A DNA stretch of 64,000 bases from Verrucomicrobiales bacterium (lineage in GTDB: Bacteria > Verrucomicrobiota > Verrucomicrobiia > Verrucomicrobiales > V1-33). Position 1 is the first letter of the stretch; every line of letters begins with the position of its first letter. Positions 53,142 through 61,009 of this stretch are shown in pieces. Location of the stretch: NCBI GenBank assembly GCA_028293125.1, contig JAQGPJ010000081.1, forward strand, positions 1 to 64,000. The letters are read 5' to 3'. The notes below the pieces were generated by a model. It was not told where the DNA came from. It saw only the letters and a program-made list of their open reading frames with translations, and made no database searches. A program made the translations under genes and the position numbers.

Positions 53142-53900
53142 ATGCTTTGGTATTATGTTTCCTCCAGCCAGGAGCGCATCCCCGTGCTGGAAAACCGCAT
53201 GTCGGCTCTCGCGGTGAGCGGGGTGCTGCGGCCCACCACCCTGATCTGGCATGAGGGACTGGAGTCGTGGGTTTCCGCCGGCGAGGTGAAGCCGGAGCTT
53301 TTCCTGCCGCCCTCCGCCCTGAGGGCCGGTTCCGTGCCGGGGGCGGAATCCTCCTCATCCGCCGCCGCCGGGCCGGCGGCGGCGGCACCAGAGAATCAGG
53401 GACTGACCCAGGAGCTGGCGCGCACCCTGCGCGGTTACGCCGGCTGGGTGGAGGTGTCCGGCTGGCTGCACGGCATCGCCGGGGTGCTCTGCGTGGCGGT
53501 GGGCACCGCCGTGGGATATTTTGCCTGGCGGAGACCGGAGCGGCTGGCGGACTGGAAGGCGGAGCTGCCAGGTTTTCTCCATCCGGCCCTCAACCAGCCC
53601 TGGTGGACGGTGGGCGTGTGCTGGGTTTTTGGCATTATCCTGATGTTTGCCGGGCTGCAGCTGATGGCCGGAGCGGTCCGCACGCGCCGGGCGGAGCATC
53701 TCGGCAGCGTGGAGGATCTGCGGATCGCCCTGCGCAGCATGGGCAGCTTCTTCCGCACCACGGCGCTGACACTCCTGCTGGGTCTTTTGGCGGCGGGCAC
53801 GGTGCTGCTTTACCAGTACCGGCCCGCCGGCAAGCCGGCGCCCGCTCCAGCCTCCCCGGCCACGCCGCCGCCGCCTCCACGGGATCGGGTCACCATCTGA
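53142..53900 (+). CDS. GYF_2-domain membrane protein
   Basis: The 252-aa protein starts MLWYYVSSSQERIPVLENRM. Residues about 1-55 are a GYF_2-type module, with the W-Y-Y and later LRPTTLIWHEGLESWVSAGEV, commonly found at N-termini of bacterial membrane proteins and thought to bind proline-rich peptides. A Ser/Ala linker follows, then three hydrophobic segments (near residues 105-125, 153-172 and 205-222) with an intervening Arg/Glu-rich loop, and a Pro/Ala-rich end. No enzymatic motif is seen. ATG at 53142 is chosen over an ATG at 53127 because it begins the GYF_2 pattern closer to the family start. Confidence 0.7.
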   Translation: MLWYYVSSSQERIPVLENRMSALAVSGVLRPTTLIWHEGLESWVSAGEVKPELFLPPSALRAGSVPGAESSSSAAAGPAAAAPENQGLTQELARTLRGYAGWVEVSGWLHGIAGVLCVAVGTAVGYFAWRRPERLADWKAELPGFLHPALNQPWWTVGVCWVFGIILMFAGLQLMAGAVRTRRAEHLGSVEDLRIALRSMGSFFRTTALTLLLGLLAAGTVLLYQYRPAGKPAPAPASPATPPPPPRDRVTI

Positions 53901-53933
53901 GATAAAATTAAAGATTCGAGTTCCCTGCGGCCA

Positions 53934-54065
53934 CCACAAGCCTGTGAACTCAAAATCTTTCTGAGGCCCACCAGTTCAGGGAGGATGCGTGGAAAACCGG
54001 CGCACAGGGAAGTGCTTTTCTCCGATGGAACACTTCCTGAGCGCACTCACGGTTTGATTGCTCCC
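53934..54065. repeat. imperfect direct repeat, copy A
   Basis: This 132-bp segment, from CCACAAGCCTGTGAACTC to CGGTTTGATTGCTCCC, aligns over its full length with 55286-55418, with roughly 80 percent identity and about one indel by eye. It contains a hairpin GGAAGTG (54008-54014) with CACTTCC (54031-54037). It begins 34 bp after the GYF_2-domain gene and borders the variable islet. Confidence 0.85.
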
Positions 54066-54377
54066 CCAATCCCAACTCCCGCTGCTTACGCAGGGCTCAC
54101 AGCCGGGAGCGACAACGCGGACATTCCAAAAGCCGCCTGATGGCGGTGGACAAACCGCTGTCAACCGTTGCTCCGCGGTCATGCCTCAAAGGCCTGCCGC
54201 AAAATCTTCATCCGGCTGCGGAGCGGAGAACGGAGAAATCACAGCTGAGAACCTCGGAGAGGGCGGTAAAACTTATCGCCTTATATTGTATTACGAGCTG
54301 GCACTGACTCCGGAGGAGCAATCTGTCCCGTCAAAAAGCAGCCAAGCGGAATACCGCACTTCGGATGTTTACGCCAA
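54066..54377. other. non-coding stretch inside the variable islet
   Basis: No gene is credible in these 312 bp. The sequence just after repeat A contains the dyad CCGCC-TGAT-GGCGG (54133-54146) and other short GC-rich inverted words, resembling degenerate dispersed intergenic repeats. From about 54270 onward it becomes AT-rich toward the orphan gene. Confidence 0.5.
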
Positions 54378-55031
54378 TCAATTAACTTTCCTCATTTTAT
54401 AATCAAAAATTAAACTTAATACAAATTGATCCAATTTTGGCGATAGCTGTTTTATGCTTGTCTTTATTTTTAAAGCTTGCTTATAGGTGCCTGTTGAAAA
54501 ATTAATTCGCCCCGGCGTCGATGTGGCCATCCTTCTCCGCACTCTTGCTCCAGTGATTTTATCGATTATCGACAGCTTTAGCAATTCAAATTCATCTTTT
54601 TTACATTCCAATCTAATTTTAGATTCGGAATCACGGTCTCCATTATCATAATGAATTATGATAGACCCATGCATTTGCCGCTTATCCACAGCAACCCATG
54701 CCTCCTCCCTGTGAATCACGCATCTTAATTCTGTGGAATTCCTCAAATATAGAGAATATGTATTTTTCTTATTGATTGAATTAATGAAAATATGCAGATG
54801 CAATGAATTTTGATCCACGCCCACTAACTCGAGTGTGAATACTTCCCCATCGTGGTCATCACCGCATAAAATTTTACAGCCATCATTTTCTTTAGTTATA
54901 ATAATATACCAAAATTCATCTTTATCTTCCGGCATGAATTTTCCGATAGGCAGCATTTGCCATTTTTGAGGATGTCGATCGATCCCAGTTTGGGAATCCC
55001 GATGGTTTTGATTTGATGGCATCTTTTTCAT
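54378..55031 (-). CDS. AT-rich orphan gene of unknown function
   Basis: The 217-aa protein (MKKMPSNQNHRDSQTGIDRH start) is rich in Lys, Ile, Asn and Asp, unlike its Ala/Arg/Pro-rich neighbours, and the DNA is clearly more AT-rich. Notable segments are FWYIIITKENDGCKILCGDD, LHLHIFINSINKKNTYSLYL and IIIHYDNGDRDSESKIRLEC. No signal peptide, membrane helix or recognised domain was found. It lies between an IS3-type remnant and repeat copy A, so recent gain by transfer is likely. A later ATG (55022) is also possible. Confidence 0.5.
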   Translation of the reverse strand: MKKMPSNQNHRDSQTGIDRHPQKWQMLPIGKFMPEDKDEFWYIIITKENDGCKILCGDDHDGEVFTLELVGVDQNSLHLHIFINSINKKNTYSLYLRNSTELRCVIHREEAWVAVDKRQMHGSIIIHYDNGDRDSESKIRLECKKDEFELLKLSIIDKITGARVRRRMATSTPGRINFSTGTYKQALKIKTSIKQLSPKLDQFVLSLIFDYKMRKVN

Positions 55032-55080
55032 TTTGATCTCTGTAAATTAATTTATCTGGGTGAGTCGGATGCTGTGTCAT

Positions 55081-55218
55081 TTTTTGAACGGATTGTTTGT
55101 CGAGAAGACTGGCGCTGATGCCGGACTTCCGGGCAAGTTCCTGGACAGGCTTTCCTGTGGCCAGCAATTCCACGGCCCCACCTTTGAATTCGGGGATGTA
55201 GCGTTTGTTTCGCTTCAT
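55081..55218 (-). pseudogene. truncated IS3-family transposase OrfA
   Basis: About 46 codons from the ATG at 55218 read MKRNKRYIPEFKGGAVELLA followed by TGKPVQELARKSGISASLL, the classic start of an IS3-type OrfA with its helix-turn-helix. After GISASLL the usual YRWRR continuation is lost and unrelated sequence follows, and no OrfB is present. It is a 5' remnant of an insertion sequence beside the AT-rich orphan gene. Confidence 0.75.
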
Positions 55219-55285
55219 AGCTTATTTTGGAGATTCCTGGTCTGGAAATCCACCGCACCTCAAAGATTTGCGCCCTCCGTGTCCT

Positions 55286-55418
55286 CCACAAACCTGTAAA
55301 CTCAAAATCTTCTTCAGGTGAACCGGTTCAAAGAGGACGGGCGGAAAACCGGCGCACACGGAAGTGCTTTTTCCCCGATGGAACACTTCTTAAACGCACT
55401 CACGGTTCCATTGCTCCC
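55286..55418. repeat. imperfect direct repeat, copy B
   Basis: This 133-bp segment aligns with copy A at 53934-54065 in the same orientation, about 80 percent identical by eye. The hairpin is kept: GAAGTG (55361-55366) with CACTTC (55384-55389). It ends 21 bp before the ATG of the next gene, so it may also form that gene's leader. Confidence 0.85.
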
Positions 55419-55439
55419 GAACCCCGCTACCCAGTCAGA

Positions 55440-56009
55440 ATGAATGATGAAACCGAACCTTCCCTGGACCTGCCGCCCTGCCCGTTTCTGCCGGTGCCGG
55501 AGGGCATTCTGACCGCCGCCAGTGTGCAGGCTTTGGGAGAGGACCGGGGGCCGGACTTTTATTTGGCGGCCCTGAACTATGCGCAGAGCCTGTGGCTTCA
55601 AGGGTTTCCGGCGCGGGCCATTCTGCTGATGAACCGGGCCATGGGCTGTGGTCTTGAGGGGAGGGAGCCTGTGCTGATGCAGTGGCCGCTCCCTTACTTC
55701 GGCATGGTGTGGCTGTTGCGCAACTGCCGGCCGGAGCAATTCATCGGCAATCCCCGGCGCCACTGGCAGCATCTGGCGACCCGCATGTCGGGTCCGCGCG
55801 CCGAACTCCGCACTTGGCGGGCGTGGGCCTGCTGGCGCATCGCCTGCATCGTGCGGCCCGATGATCCAGCGGATGAAAAGCAGATCGCGGAGGAGGACGT
55901 GCGCGAGCCCGGCGAGGAGACGATCGCGGACAGGCTGACCCTGCTGGGCCATCCGGGCGAGGTGGTGCTCTGGCGGGAGGCGCTGGAATACGCCGGAGAG
56001 GATCCGTAG
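55440..56009 (+). CDS. conserved-looking hypothetical protein
   Basis: The 189-aa protein (MNDETEPSLDLPPCPFLPVP start) is acidic and rich in Trp, Leu and Arg, with DFYLAALNYAQSLWLQGFPA followed by RAILLMNRAMG and a helical WRAWACWRIACIVRPDDPAD. It appears all-helical, soluble and cytoplasmic. No known domain is recognised. It starts just after repeat copy B and stands alone on its strand between the islet and the small minus-strand gene. Confidence 0.65.
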   Translation: MNDETEPSLDLPPCPFLPVPEGILTAASVQALGEDRGPDFYLAALNYAQSLWLQGFPARAILLMNRAMGCGLEGREPVLMQWPLPYFGMVWLLRNCRPEQFIGNPRRHWQHLATRMSGPRAELRTWRAWACWRIACIVRPDDPADEKQIAEEDVREPGEETIADRLTLLGHPGEVVLWREALEYAGEDP

Positions 56010-56052
56010 AAAAAAATCAATCCCACCCGGACCTGTCCGGCCCGGTGGCTTC

Positions 56053-56093
56053 GTTTGATTTGGTTTGGGTTGCCTTGGCTTGGCTTGATTTGG
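56053..56093. repeat. low-complexity TTGG-rich stretch
   Basis: About 40 bp read as imperfect tandem TTGG(T/C) words (TTTGGTTTGGGTTGCCTTGGCTTGGCTTGATTTGG in order, split here as a description) just after the stop of the preceding gene. No structure or gene is supported. Confidence 0.6.
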
Positions 56094-56185
56094 ACACTCC
56101 GCTTTTCAGCGGGCTCCGGGCTCCGCCCGGCTGTGAATCAACGGAATGGGGAAGAAGAGCGGGCCGGTTCCGGCCGGTTCTCCTT

Positions 56186-56380
56186 TCAGCAGGCTTTGCG
56201 CAGGCCGACGTTTGCGGTGTGGAACAGCCGCTGAATGGGAATGCCCTGGCGGTTGGCCACGCGGAGGGCCTCCATGATGTCGGAAATCTCCCAGAACTGG
56301 GTTTTCTCCATGGTGCCCACTTCACGCAGGGGCTGCAGCGCCGCCTCATCCGGAGGGGTCATTTTGCGGGGAATTTTCAT
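56186..56380 (-). CDS. small protein of unknown function
   Basis: The 64-aa protein (MKIPRKMTPPDEAALQPLRE start) has a charged N-terminus and a helical middle (QFWEISDIMEALRVANRQGI) ending in Cys. It has no signal peptide or membrane segment. Support for a real gene is a good AGAAGG ribosome-binding site about 6 bp before the ATG and a dyad overlapping that site. It is the only coding candidate between the hypothetical gene at 55440 and the beta-CASP gene. Confidence 0.55.
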   Translation of the reverse strand: MKIPRKMTPPDEAALQPLREVGTMEKTQFWEISDIMEALRVANRQGIPIQRLFHTANVGLRKAC

Positions 56381-56395
56381 ATCAGACCTTCTGAT
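56381..56395 (-). promoter_or_regulatory. dyad enclosing the ribosome-binding site of the small gene
   Basis: On the minus strand ATCAGA-AGG-TCTGAT is a perfect 6-bp inverted repeat with the AGG of the Shine-Dalgarno sequence in its 3-nt centre, immediately upstream of the ATG at 56380. A second dyad, GATTA-N8-TAATC, lies at 56416-56433. Either could be an operator, and the first could also control translation. Confidence 0.45.
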
Positions 56396-56661
56396 TTCAG
56401 TGTTGCTTCTTTTTGGATTAACGTGCTGTAATCTAACACCATGGCCGTTTCCCGCGCCAATGATGGTGCGTCACGTTTTCGTCACGTCCGTTTTGGCTTC
56501 TGTCCGGCCATCCCGCCGCATGGCCGGGGACCTGGTCCGCCGGTCCGCCTCCCACCGGTGAATGAGCCGGCGGCATCAATGCACGACTGTCCCCAGCCAT
56601 GCTTTTAGGGGCATGGAGGGGGAAATCAAATTCCGGCATTCAGGAGCCGGGGCCAGCGCGG

Positions 56662-58032
56662 TCAGCGCGCCAGCACGATTTTCTCACCCGGCAGGGGGAT
56701 GATCACCTCACACTCCGGCACGGCCAGACTCAGGGCTTTGGCCATCCAGTCGAGGGCGGGGCCGTCCCCGTGGACGAGCAGGATTTTCCGGGGGTTCAGC
56801 CGGCGGGCGTAGTCGATCAGCTCGTGCCGTGGAGCGTGGCCGCTGAAATCAAACTGCCCTACCTCGCAGTTCAGAGGCACGGGCGGGAACACGGAGTCCA
56901 GAGGGACCAGCGCGCCGGGGGCGGAGGCCAGGATCTGGCCCGCCGGGCTGTCGGGATCCGCGTAGCCGACAAAGCAAAGGGCGTTTTCCGGCCGGTTGAT
57001 GAAATGGTAAGCGAACTCGTTGCTCACGGTCTTCTCCGTCATCATGCCGCTGCTGAGAGCGTAGATGCGTCCCGGATGGCTGGAGCTGATGCGCTCGCCC
57101 TTCTTGGATTTCACGAGGCCGTGCAGGGATTCCAGAATGCGGAACCCGGCGTGGTGGCGGCGCACATCGTTGGTGTGCCGGTCCACGATCTGGGTCATGC
57201 GCGTGCTCAGGCCGCCGATGTGCACCGGCGCGTCCATGGGCACCAGGCCGCGGCCTTTCAGCTCGTGCAGCAGCATGAGAATCTCCTGTGTTTTGCCGAG
57301 GGCGAACACCGGGATCAGCACGCTGCCCCCGCGCTCCAGCGCCCGGGAGATCATGGCCGCGAACCGCTTGGATTCGGCCTCCCGGGAGTAATCGGGATTG
57401 CGCTCCGCCGCGCCGCGGGTGCATTCCAGAACCAGCACATCGACGGGGTCGGTGGGGAACTCCGCCTTCTTCAGGATCGTCTGATCCTCGAAATGGACGT
57501 CGCCGGTGTAGAAGATGATCAGGCCGTCCACATTCAGCCGCACCCCCACACTGCCCGGCAGATGGCCGGCATCGAAAAACTCGGCGCGCACGCCGGTCTC
57601 CGCCAATTCAAAAATCCGGCCCGGCTGCCGCCCCTCCCATCGGCGGACCAGTCCGTCCAGTTCCCGGTGGGTGAAAAGCGGATACTCCTTGATGCCCTCC
57701 TGCTCCCGCTGGGCGGACATGACGTTCACGGAATTGTGCAGCAGGGCCTCCGCGAACTCCGCCGTCACCGGGGACATATAGGCCGGGGCGCGCAGGTTGC
57801 GGCGCATAAGCACCGGCAGGGAGCCGACATGGTCCAGATGGGAGTGGGTGACCACCACCGCGTCCAGCGAACCATCGGGGCACAGGGGGAAATCCGGCAG
57901 GGCGTCAAAAGCCCTCTCCTTCGGGTGCATGCCGCTGTCCAGCGCGATCCGGGCTCTGCCGGTGTCGAGCACATAACAATTGGCCCCGATCTCCGCGCGC
58001 CGGGTAAGCGACTGAAAAGTAACCTCTCGCAT
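56662..58032 (-). CDS. MBL-fold/beta-CASP nuclease (RNA-processing exonuclease family)
   Basis: The 456-aa protein has the metallo-beta-lactamase motifs of the beta-CASP branch: VVTHSHLDHVGSLPVL (metal-binding HxHxDH), FDAGHLPGSVGVRL, FYTGDVHFEDQ, and the C-terminal beta-CASP motifs FSGHAPRHELID and LVHGDGPALDWM. The order and length fit CPSF73-like/RNase J-related ribonucleases, which process mRNA or tRNA ends. ATG at 58032 begins MREVTFQSLTRRAEIGANCY; longer in-frame starts would add a poorly conserved tail. It lies 168 bp from hisI on the same strand. Confidence 0.9.
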   Translation of the reverse strand: MREVTFQSLTRRAEIGANCYVLDTGRARIALDSGMHPKERAFDALPDFPLCPDGSLDAVVVTHSHLDHVGSLPVLMRRNLRAPAYMSPVTAEFAEALLHNSVNVMSAQREQEGIKEYPLFTHRELDGLVRRWEGRQPGRIFELAETGVRAEFFDAGHLPGSVGVRLNVDGLIIFYTGDVHFEDQTILKKAEFPTDPVDVLVLECTRGAAERNPDYSREAESKRFAAMISRALERGGSVLIPVFALGKTQEILMLLHELKGRGLVPMDAPVHIGGLSTRMTQIVDRHTNDVRRHHAGFRILESLHGLVKSKKGERISSSHPGRIYALSSGMMTEKTVSNEFAYHFINRPENALCFVGYADPDSPAGQILASAPGALVPLDSVFPPVPLNCEVGQFDFSGHAPRHELIDYARRLNPRKILLVHGDGPALDWMAKALSLAVPECEVIIPLPGEKIVLAR

Positions 58033-58200
58033 AGGAATCAATCCTCCGGTCCGGCAGGCATGCCGGCAGCCGTGAAGGCGCGCCGATACCCCGCCCCCCC
58101 CGCCCATGCCAGCGGAAAGATGCCTTCAGGCACCAGAGGTGGCTTTCCAACCATGGCCGTCCCGGCATCCAGGAATTCCAAACAGCGGTTTTTTCTCACT

Positions 58201-58680
58201 TCACTTCCGGTAAACGGCCTCGGCGTCGTAGGCCTTGGAGGCGTAAACCGGGATAAGTTTTGCGGGCTGCTCCCCGTCCGCGCCGGAACTGTCCAGCTTC
58301 ACGCTGCGGAAAAAGCAGCTGCGGTAGCCGGTGTGGCAGGCCCCCGCGCCCTGTTGGTTCACGCGCAGGACGAGGGCGTCCTGGTCGCAGTCCGCCAGAA
58401 TCTCCACCACCTTCTGCACGTGCCCGCTGGTGGCCCCCTTGTGCCAGAGCTCCTGGCGGCTGCGGCTGTAATAGACCGCCTCCCCCAGCTCCAGAGTGCG
58501 GCGCAGGCTCTCCTCATTCATATAGGCCACCATCAGCACCTCCCCGTTGCCGGCGTCCACAGCCACGGCGGTGATCAGGCCGCTGGCGTCGAATTTCGGC
58601 GCAAAGTCCAGTCCGGCCTCCACCGCCTGGTGGTCCTCCCGGCTGCCGAACCGGATATTTTTCGTGATGTCTTCACTCAT
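58201..58680 (-). CDS. hisI: phosphoribosyl-AMP cyclohydrolase
   Basis: HisI opens the purine ring of phosphoribosyl-AMP in histidine synthesis. The 159-aa protein has [40 protein letters not shown], and the metal-binding [22 protein letters not shown] plus YRSCFFR. It is the stand-alone cyclohydrolase without the HisE pyrophosphohydrolase domain. ATG at 58680 gives the usual N-terminus; the frame continues upstream with low-complexity Pro/Ala sequence. No other his genes are nearby. ilvB is divergent, 207 bp away. Confidence 0.94.
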   Translation of the reverse strand: MSEDITKNIRFGSREDHQAVEAGLDFAPKFDASGLITAVAVDAGNGEVLMVAYMNEESLRRTLELGEAVYYSRSRQELWHKGATSGHVQKVVEILADCDQDALVLRVNQQGAGACHTGYRSCFFRSVKLDSSGADGEQPAKLIPVYASKAYDAEAVYRK

Positions 58681-58887
58681 CCGCCAGCATTCCGCTTCTG
58701 GAGGGAGCAGGGCAAGGGAAGAAGCCGGGGAAAGGGGGAGGGATGAGAAAGCAGGGGCAGGGACCGGGCCGGGCGCTGCCGGTTCACCGGTTCCCAAGGC
58801 TGCACTTCGCGTTTTACAAACCCCCCGTTTCCGGTAAACTGACCATTCGTCGAATTGAATTCACCACGTCAGTCTGTTTTTTCCTCC

Positions 58888-60732
58888 ATGAGCACGTCCG
58901 CCGCCACTGCTGCCTCCGCCAAACCCGATCAAACCTCCGCCCTTGAGCGCGGGGAACCCATGGCCGGGGCGGAGATTCTTGTCAAATGCCTGGAGAAGGA
59001 AGGGGTCGAATGGATCTTCGCCTATCCCGGCGGCGCCTCGATGCCGATGCACCAGGCCCTGAGCAAGAGCTCCAAAATCCGCACGGTGCTTCCCCGTCAC
59101 GAGCAGGGCGGCTCCTTCGCCGCCGAGGGCTACGCCCGCGCCACCGGCAAGGCCGGCGTGTGCATGGGCACCTCCGGCCCCGGCGCCACCAATCTGGTGA
59201 CCGCCATCGCCGACGCCTATCTCGACTCCACCCCGCTGGTGGCCATCACCGGCCAGGTGCCGACCTTCATGATCGGCCGCGGCGCCTTCCAGGAGACCGA
59301 CTTCTTCGGCGTGACTCTGCCGATCGTGAAGCACAGCTACCTGGTGACCGATCCCAATGACATTCCCCGGATCGTGAAGGAGGCTTTCCATATTGCCCAG
59401 ACCGGCCGTCCCGGTCCGGTGGTGATCGACATGCCGAAGGATGTGCAGGAGGCCCGCACCCAGCCCATTTATCCGGACAAGGTCTCCCTGCGCGGCTACA
59501 AGCTGCTCACCGAAGTGGACGAGGTGGCCCTCAACGAGGCCATGGGACTGCTGAAGCAGGCCAAACGCCCCGTGATTTACGCCGGCGGCGGCATCATCAG
59601 CGGCGAGGCCTCCGCGGAGCTGCTGGAGTTCGCCGAGCGCGCCCAGATTCCCGTGACCACCACCCTCATGGGCGTGGGCGCATTTCCGGAAACGCATCCC
59701 CTCTCCATGAAATGGCTGGGCATGCACGGCACCGTGGCCGCCAACAATGCCGCCAACGAAGCCGATCTGCTGCTCGCGCTCGGGGTGCGCTTCGATGACC
59801 GCGTGACCGGCAAGGTGGAGAAATTCTGCGAGCACGGCACCATCATCCACATCGACATCGACAACGCCGAGATCAACAAAAACAAGCTCGTGCGCCTGCC
59901 GATCCAGGCGGATATCAAAATCGCCCTGACCAAGCTCAACGCCCTGCTCGCCCAGGCCGGCTACACCAAGGACGGCAACCGCCACGCCGAATGGCGCGCC
60001 CAAGTCGCCAAATGGCGTGAGGAGTCCCCCATGCAGTATGAGGACGAGGATCCCGCCCTCATCCCCCCGCAGTGGGTGATCGAGCAGCTGTATGATCTCA
60101 CGAAGGACACGGACTTCTACATGACCACCGGCGTGGGCCAGCATCAGATGTGGGCCGCGCAGTATTACCATTTCGACAAGCCCCGCCGCCTCATCACCAG
60201 CCTTGGCCTCGGGTCCATGGGCTACGGCTACCCCGCCGCCCTCGGCGTGAAGGCCGCCTTCCCGGATGCGGAGGTGGTGGACATCGACGGCGACGGCTCC
60301 TTCATCATGAATGTGCAGGAGCTGGCCACCGCCGTGGCGGAGAACATCGCCGCCAAGGCCATCATCCTGAACAACCAGCACCTGGGCATGGTGGTGCAGT
60401 GGGAGGACCTGAAGTACAAGTCCAACCGCGCCAACACCTTCCTGGGGAAACTGCACGCGCCCAAGGACGTGTATCCCAACTACGCCAAGATGTGCGAGGC
60501 TTTTGAGGTGCCCTGCGAGCACATCACCCGCCGTGAGGATGTGGTGCCGGCCCTGAAGCGCATGCTCGCCGCCAAAACCGCCTACGTGCTGGACATCATG
60601 GTGCCCCACACGGAGCACGTGCTGCCCATGATCCCCGGCGGTATGACCTACAAGGACATCATCACCAAGCCCATCCGCAACGAGGACGGCACCAAGGGCT
60701 TCGGTGACATCAAGGTCGCGACCGCTCTCTGA
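58888..60732 (+). CDS. ilvB: acetolactate synthase large subunit
   Basis: This ThDP enzyme makes acetolactate or acetohydroxybutyrate, the first step of branched-chain amino-acid synthesis. The 614-aa protein has the catalytic Glu72 in LPRHEQGGSFAAEGYARATG, the FAD/regulatory middle domain, and the C-terminal ThDP-Mg motif GDGSFIMNVQELATAVAEN near residue 468 with NNQHLGMVVQWE. The length is normal. ATG at 58888 starts MSTSAATAASAKPDQTSALE; an ATG at 58855 would add 11 residues. A strong terminator follows and no ilvN/ilvH small subunit is adjacent, so the regulatory subunit must be elsewhere if present. Confidence 0.95.
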   Translation: MSTSAATAASAKPDQTSALERGEPMAGAEILVKCLEKEGVEWIFAYPGGASMPMHQALSKSSKIRTVLPRHEQGGSFAAEGYARATGKAGVCMGTSGPGATNLVTAIADAYLDSTPLVAITGQVPTFMIGRGAFQETDFFGVTLPIVKHSYLVTDPNDIPRIVKEAFHIAQTGRPGPVVIDMPKDVQEARTQPIYPDKVSLRGYKLLTEVDEVALNEAMGLLKQAKRPVIYAGGGIISGEASAELLEFAERAQIPVTTTLMGVGAFPETHPLSMKWLGMHGTVAANNAANEADLLLALGVRFDDRVTGKVEKFCEHGTIIHIDIDNAEINKNKLVRLPIQADIKIALTKLNALLAQAGYTKDGNRHAEWRAQVAKWREESPMQYEDEDPALIPPQWVIEQLYDLTKDTDFYMTTGVGQHQMWAAQYYHFDKPRRLITSLGLGSMGYGYPAALGVKAAFPDAEVVDIDGDGSFIMNVQELATAVAENIAAKAIILNNQHLGMVVQWEDLKYKSNRANTFLGKLHAPKDVYPNYAKMCEAFEVPCEHITRREDVVPALKRMLAAKTAYVLDIMVPHTEHVLPMIPGGMTYKDIITKPIRNEDGTKGFGDIKVATAL

Positions 60733-60781
60733 CAAAATCAGGGAAGGCAGCCCGTCCCGCCCTCATCCCGGTTCCCATTTC

Positions 60782-60822
60782 AAAATCCAGCACTCCCGCC
60801 CGGGGTGCTGGATTTTTCCTTT
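60782..60822 (+). terminator. intrinsic terminator of ilvB
   Basis: A perfect 12-bp stem (60782-60793, AAAATCCAGCAC, with 60805-60816, GTGCTGGATTTT) has an 11-nt GC-rich loop and is followed by TCCTTTT. It is 49 bp after the ilvB stop. Confidence 0.85.
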
Positions 60823-61009
60823 TCAGCTTTGGACGCGGAGACCGGATGGACCGGCAGGGAGGTCCGTGTGCTGGCCGCTTCCGGCAGATGCATTTTCAAA
60901 AAATTTCAGGCCTCCGTTTTTTTCTGCAAATAACCGTAACCTTCCGGAGGGCCACGGTGATTAACCAGGACAACCCACAAATCACCGGTCAATCAACCAC
61001 CAGCCTGAT

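Noticed and set aside
54922-55074. Continuation of the IS3 OrfA frame past the truncation
   Set aside because: After GISASLL the residues no longer match the transposase and the frame overlaps the orphan gene on the same strand, so only the first 46 codons are credited to the element.
58861-60735. Long open frame (624 codons) on the minus strand opposite ilvB
   Set aside because: It is low-complexity His/Gly/Val sequence in the antisense frame of a highly conserved gene, so it is a compositional shadow.
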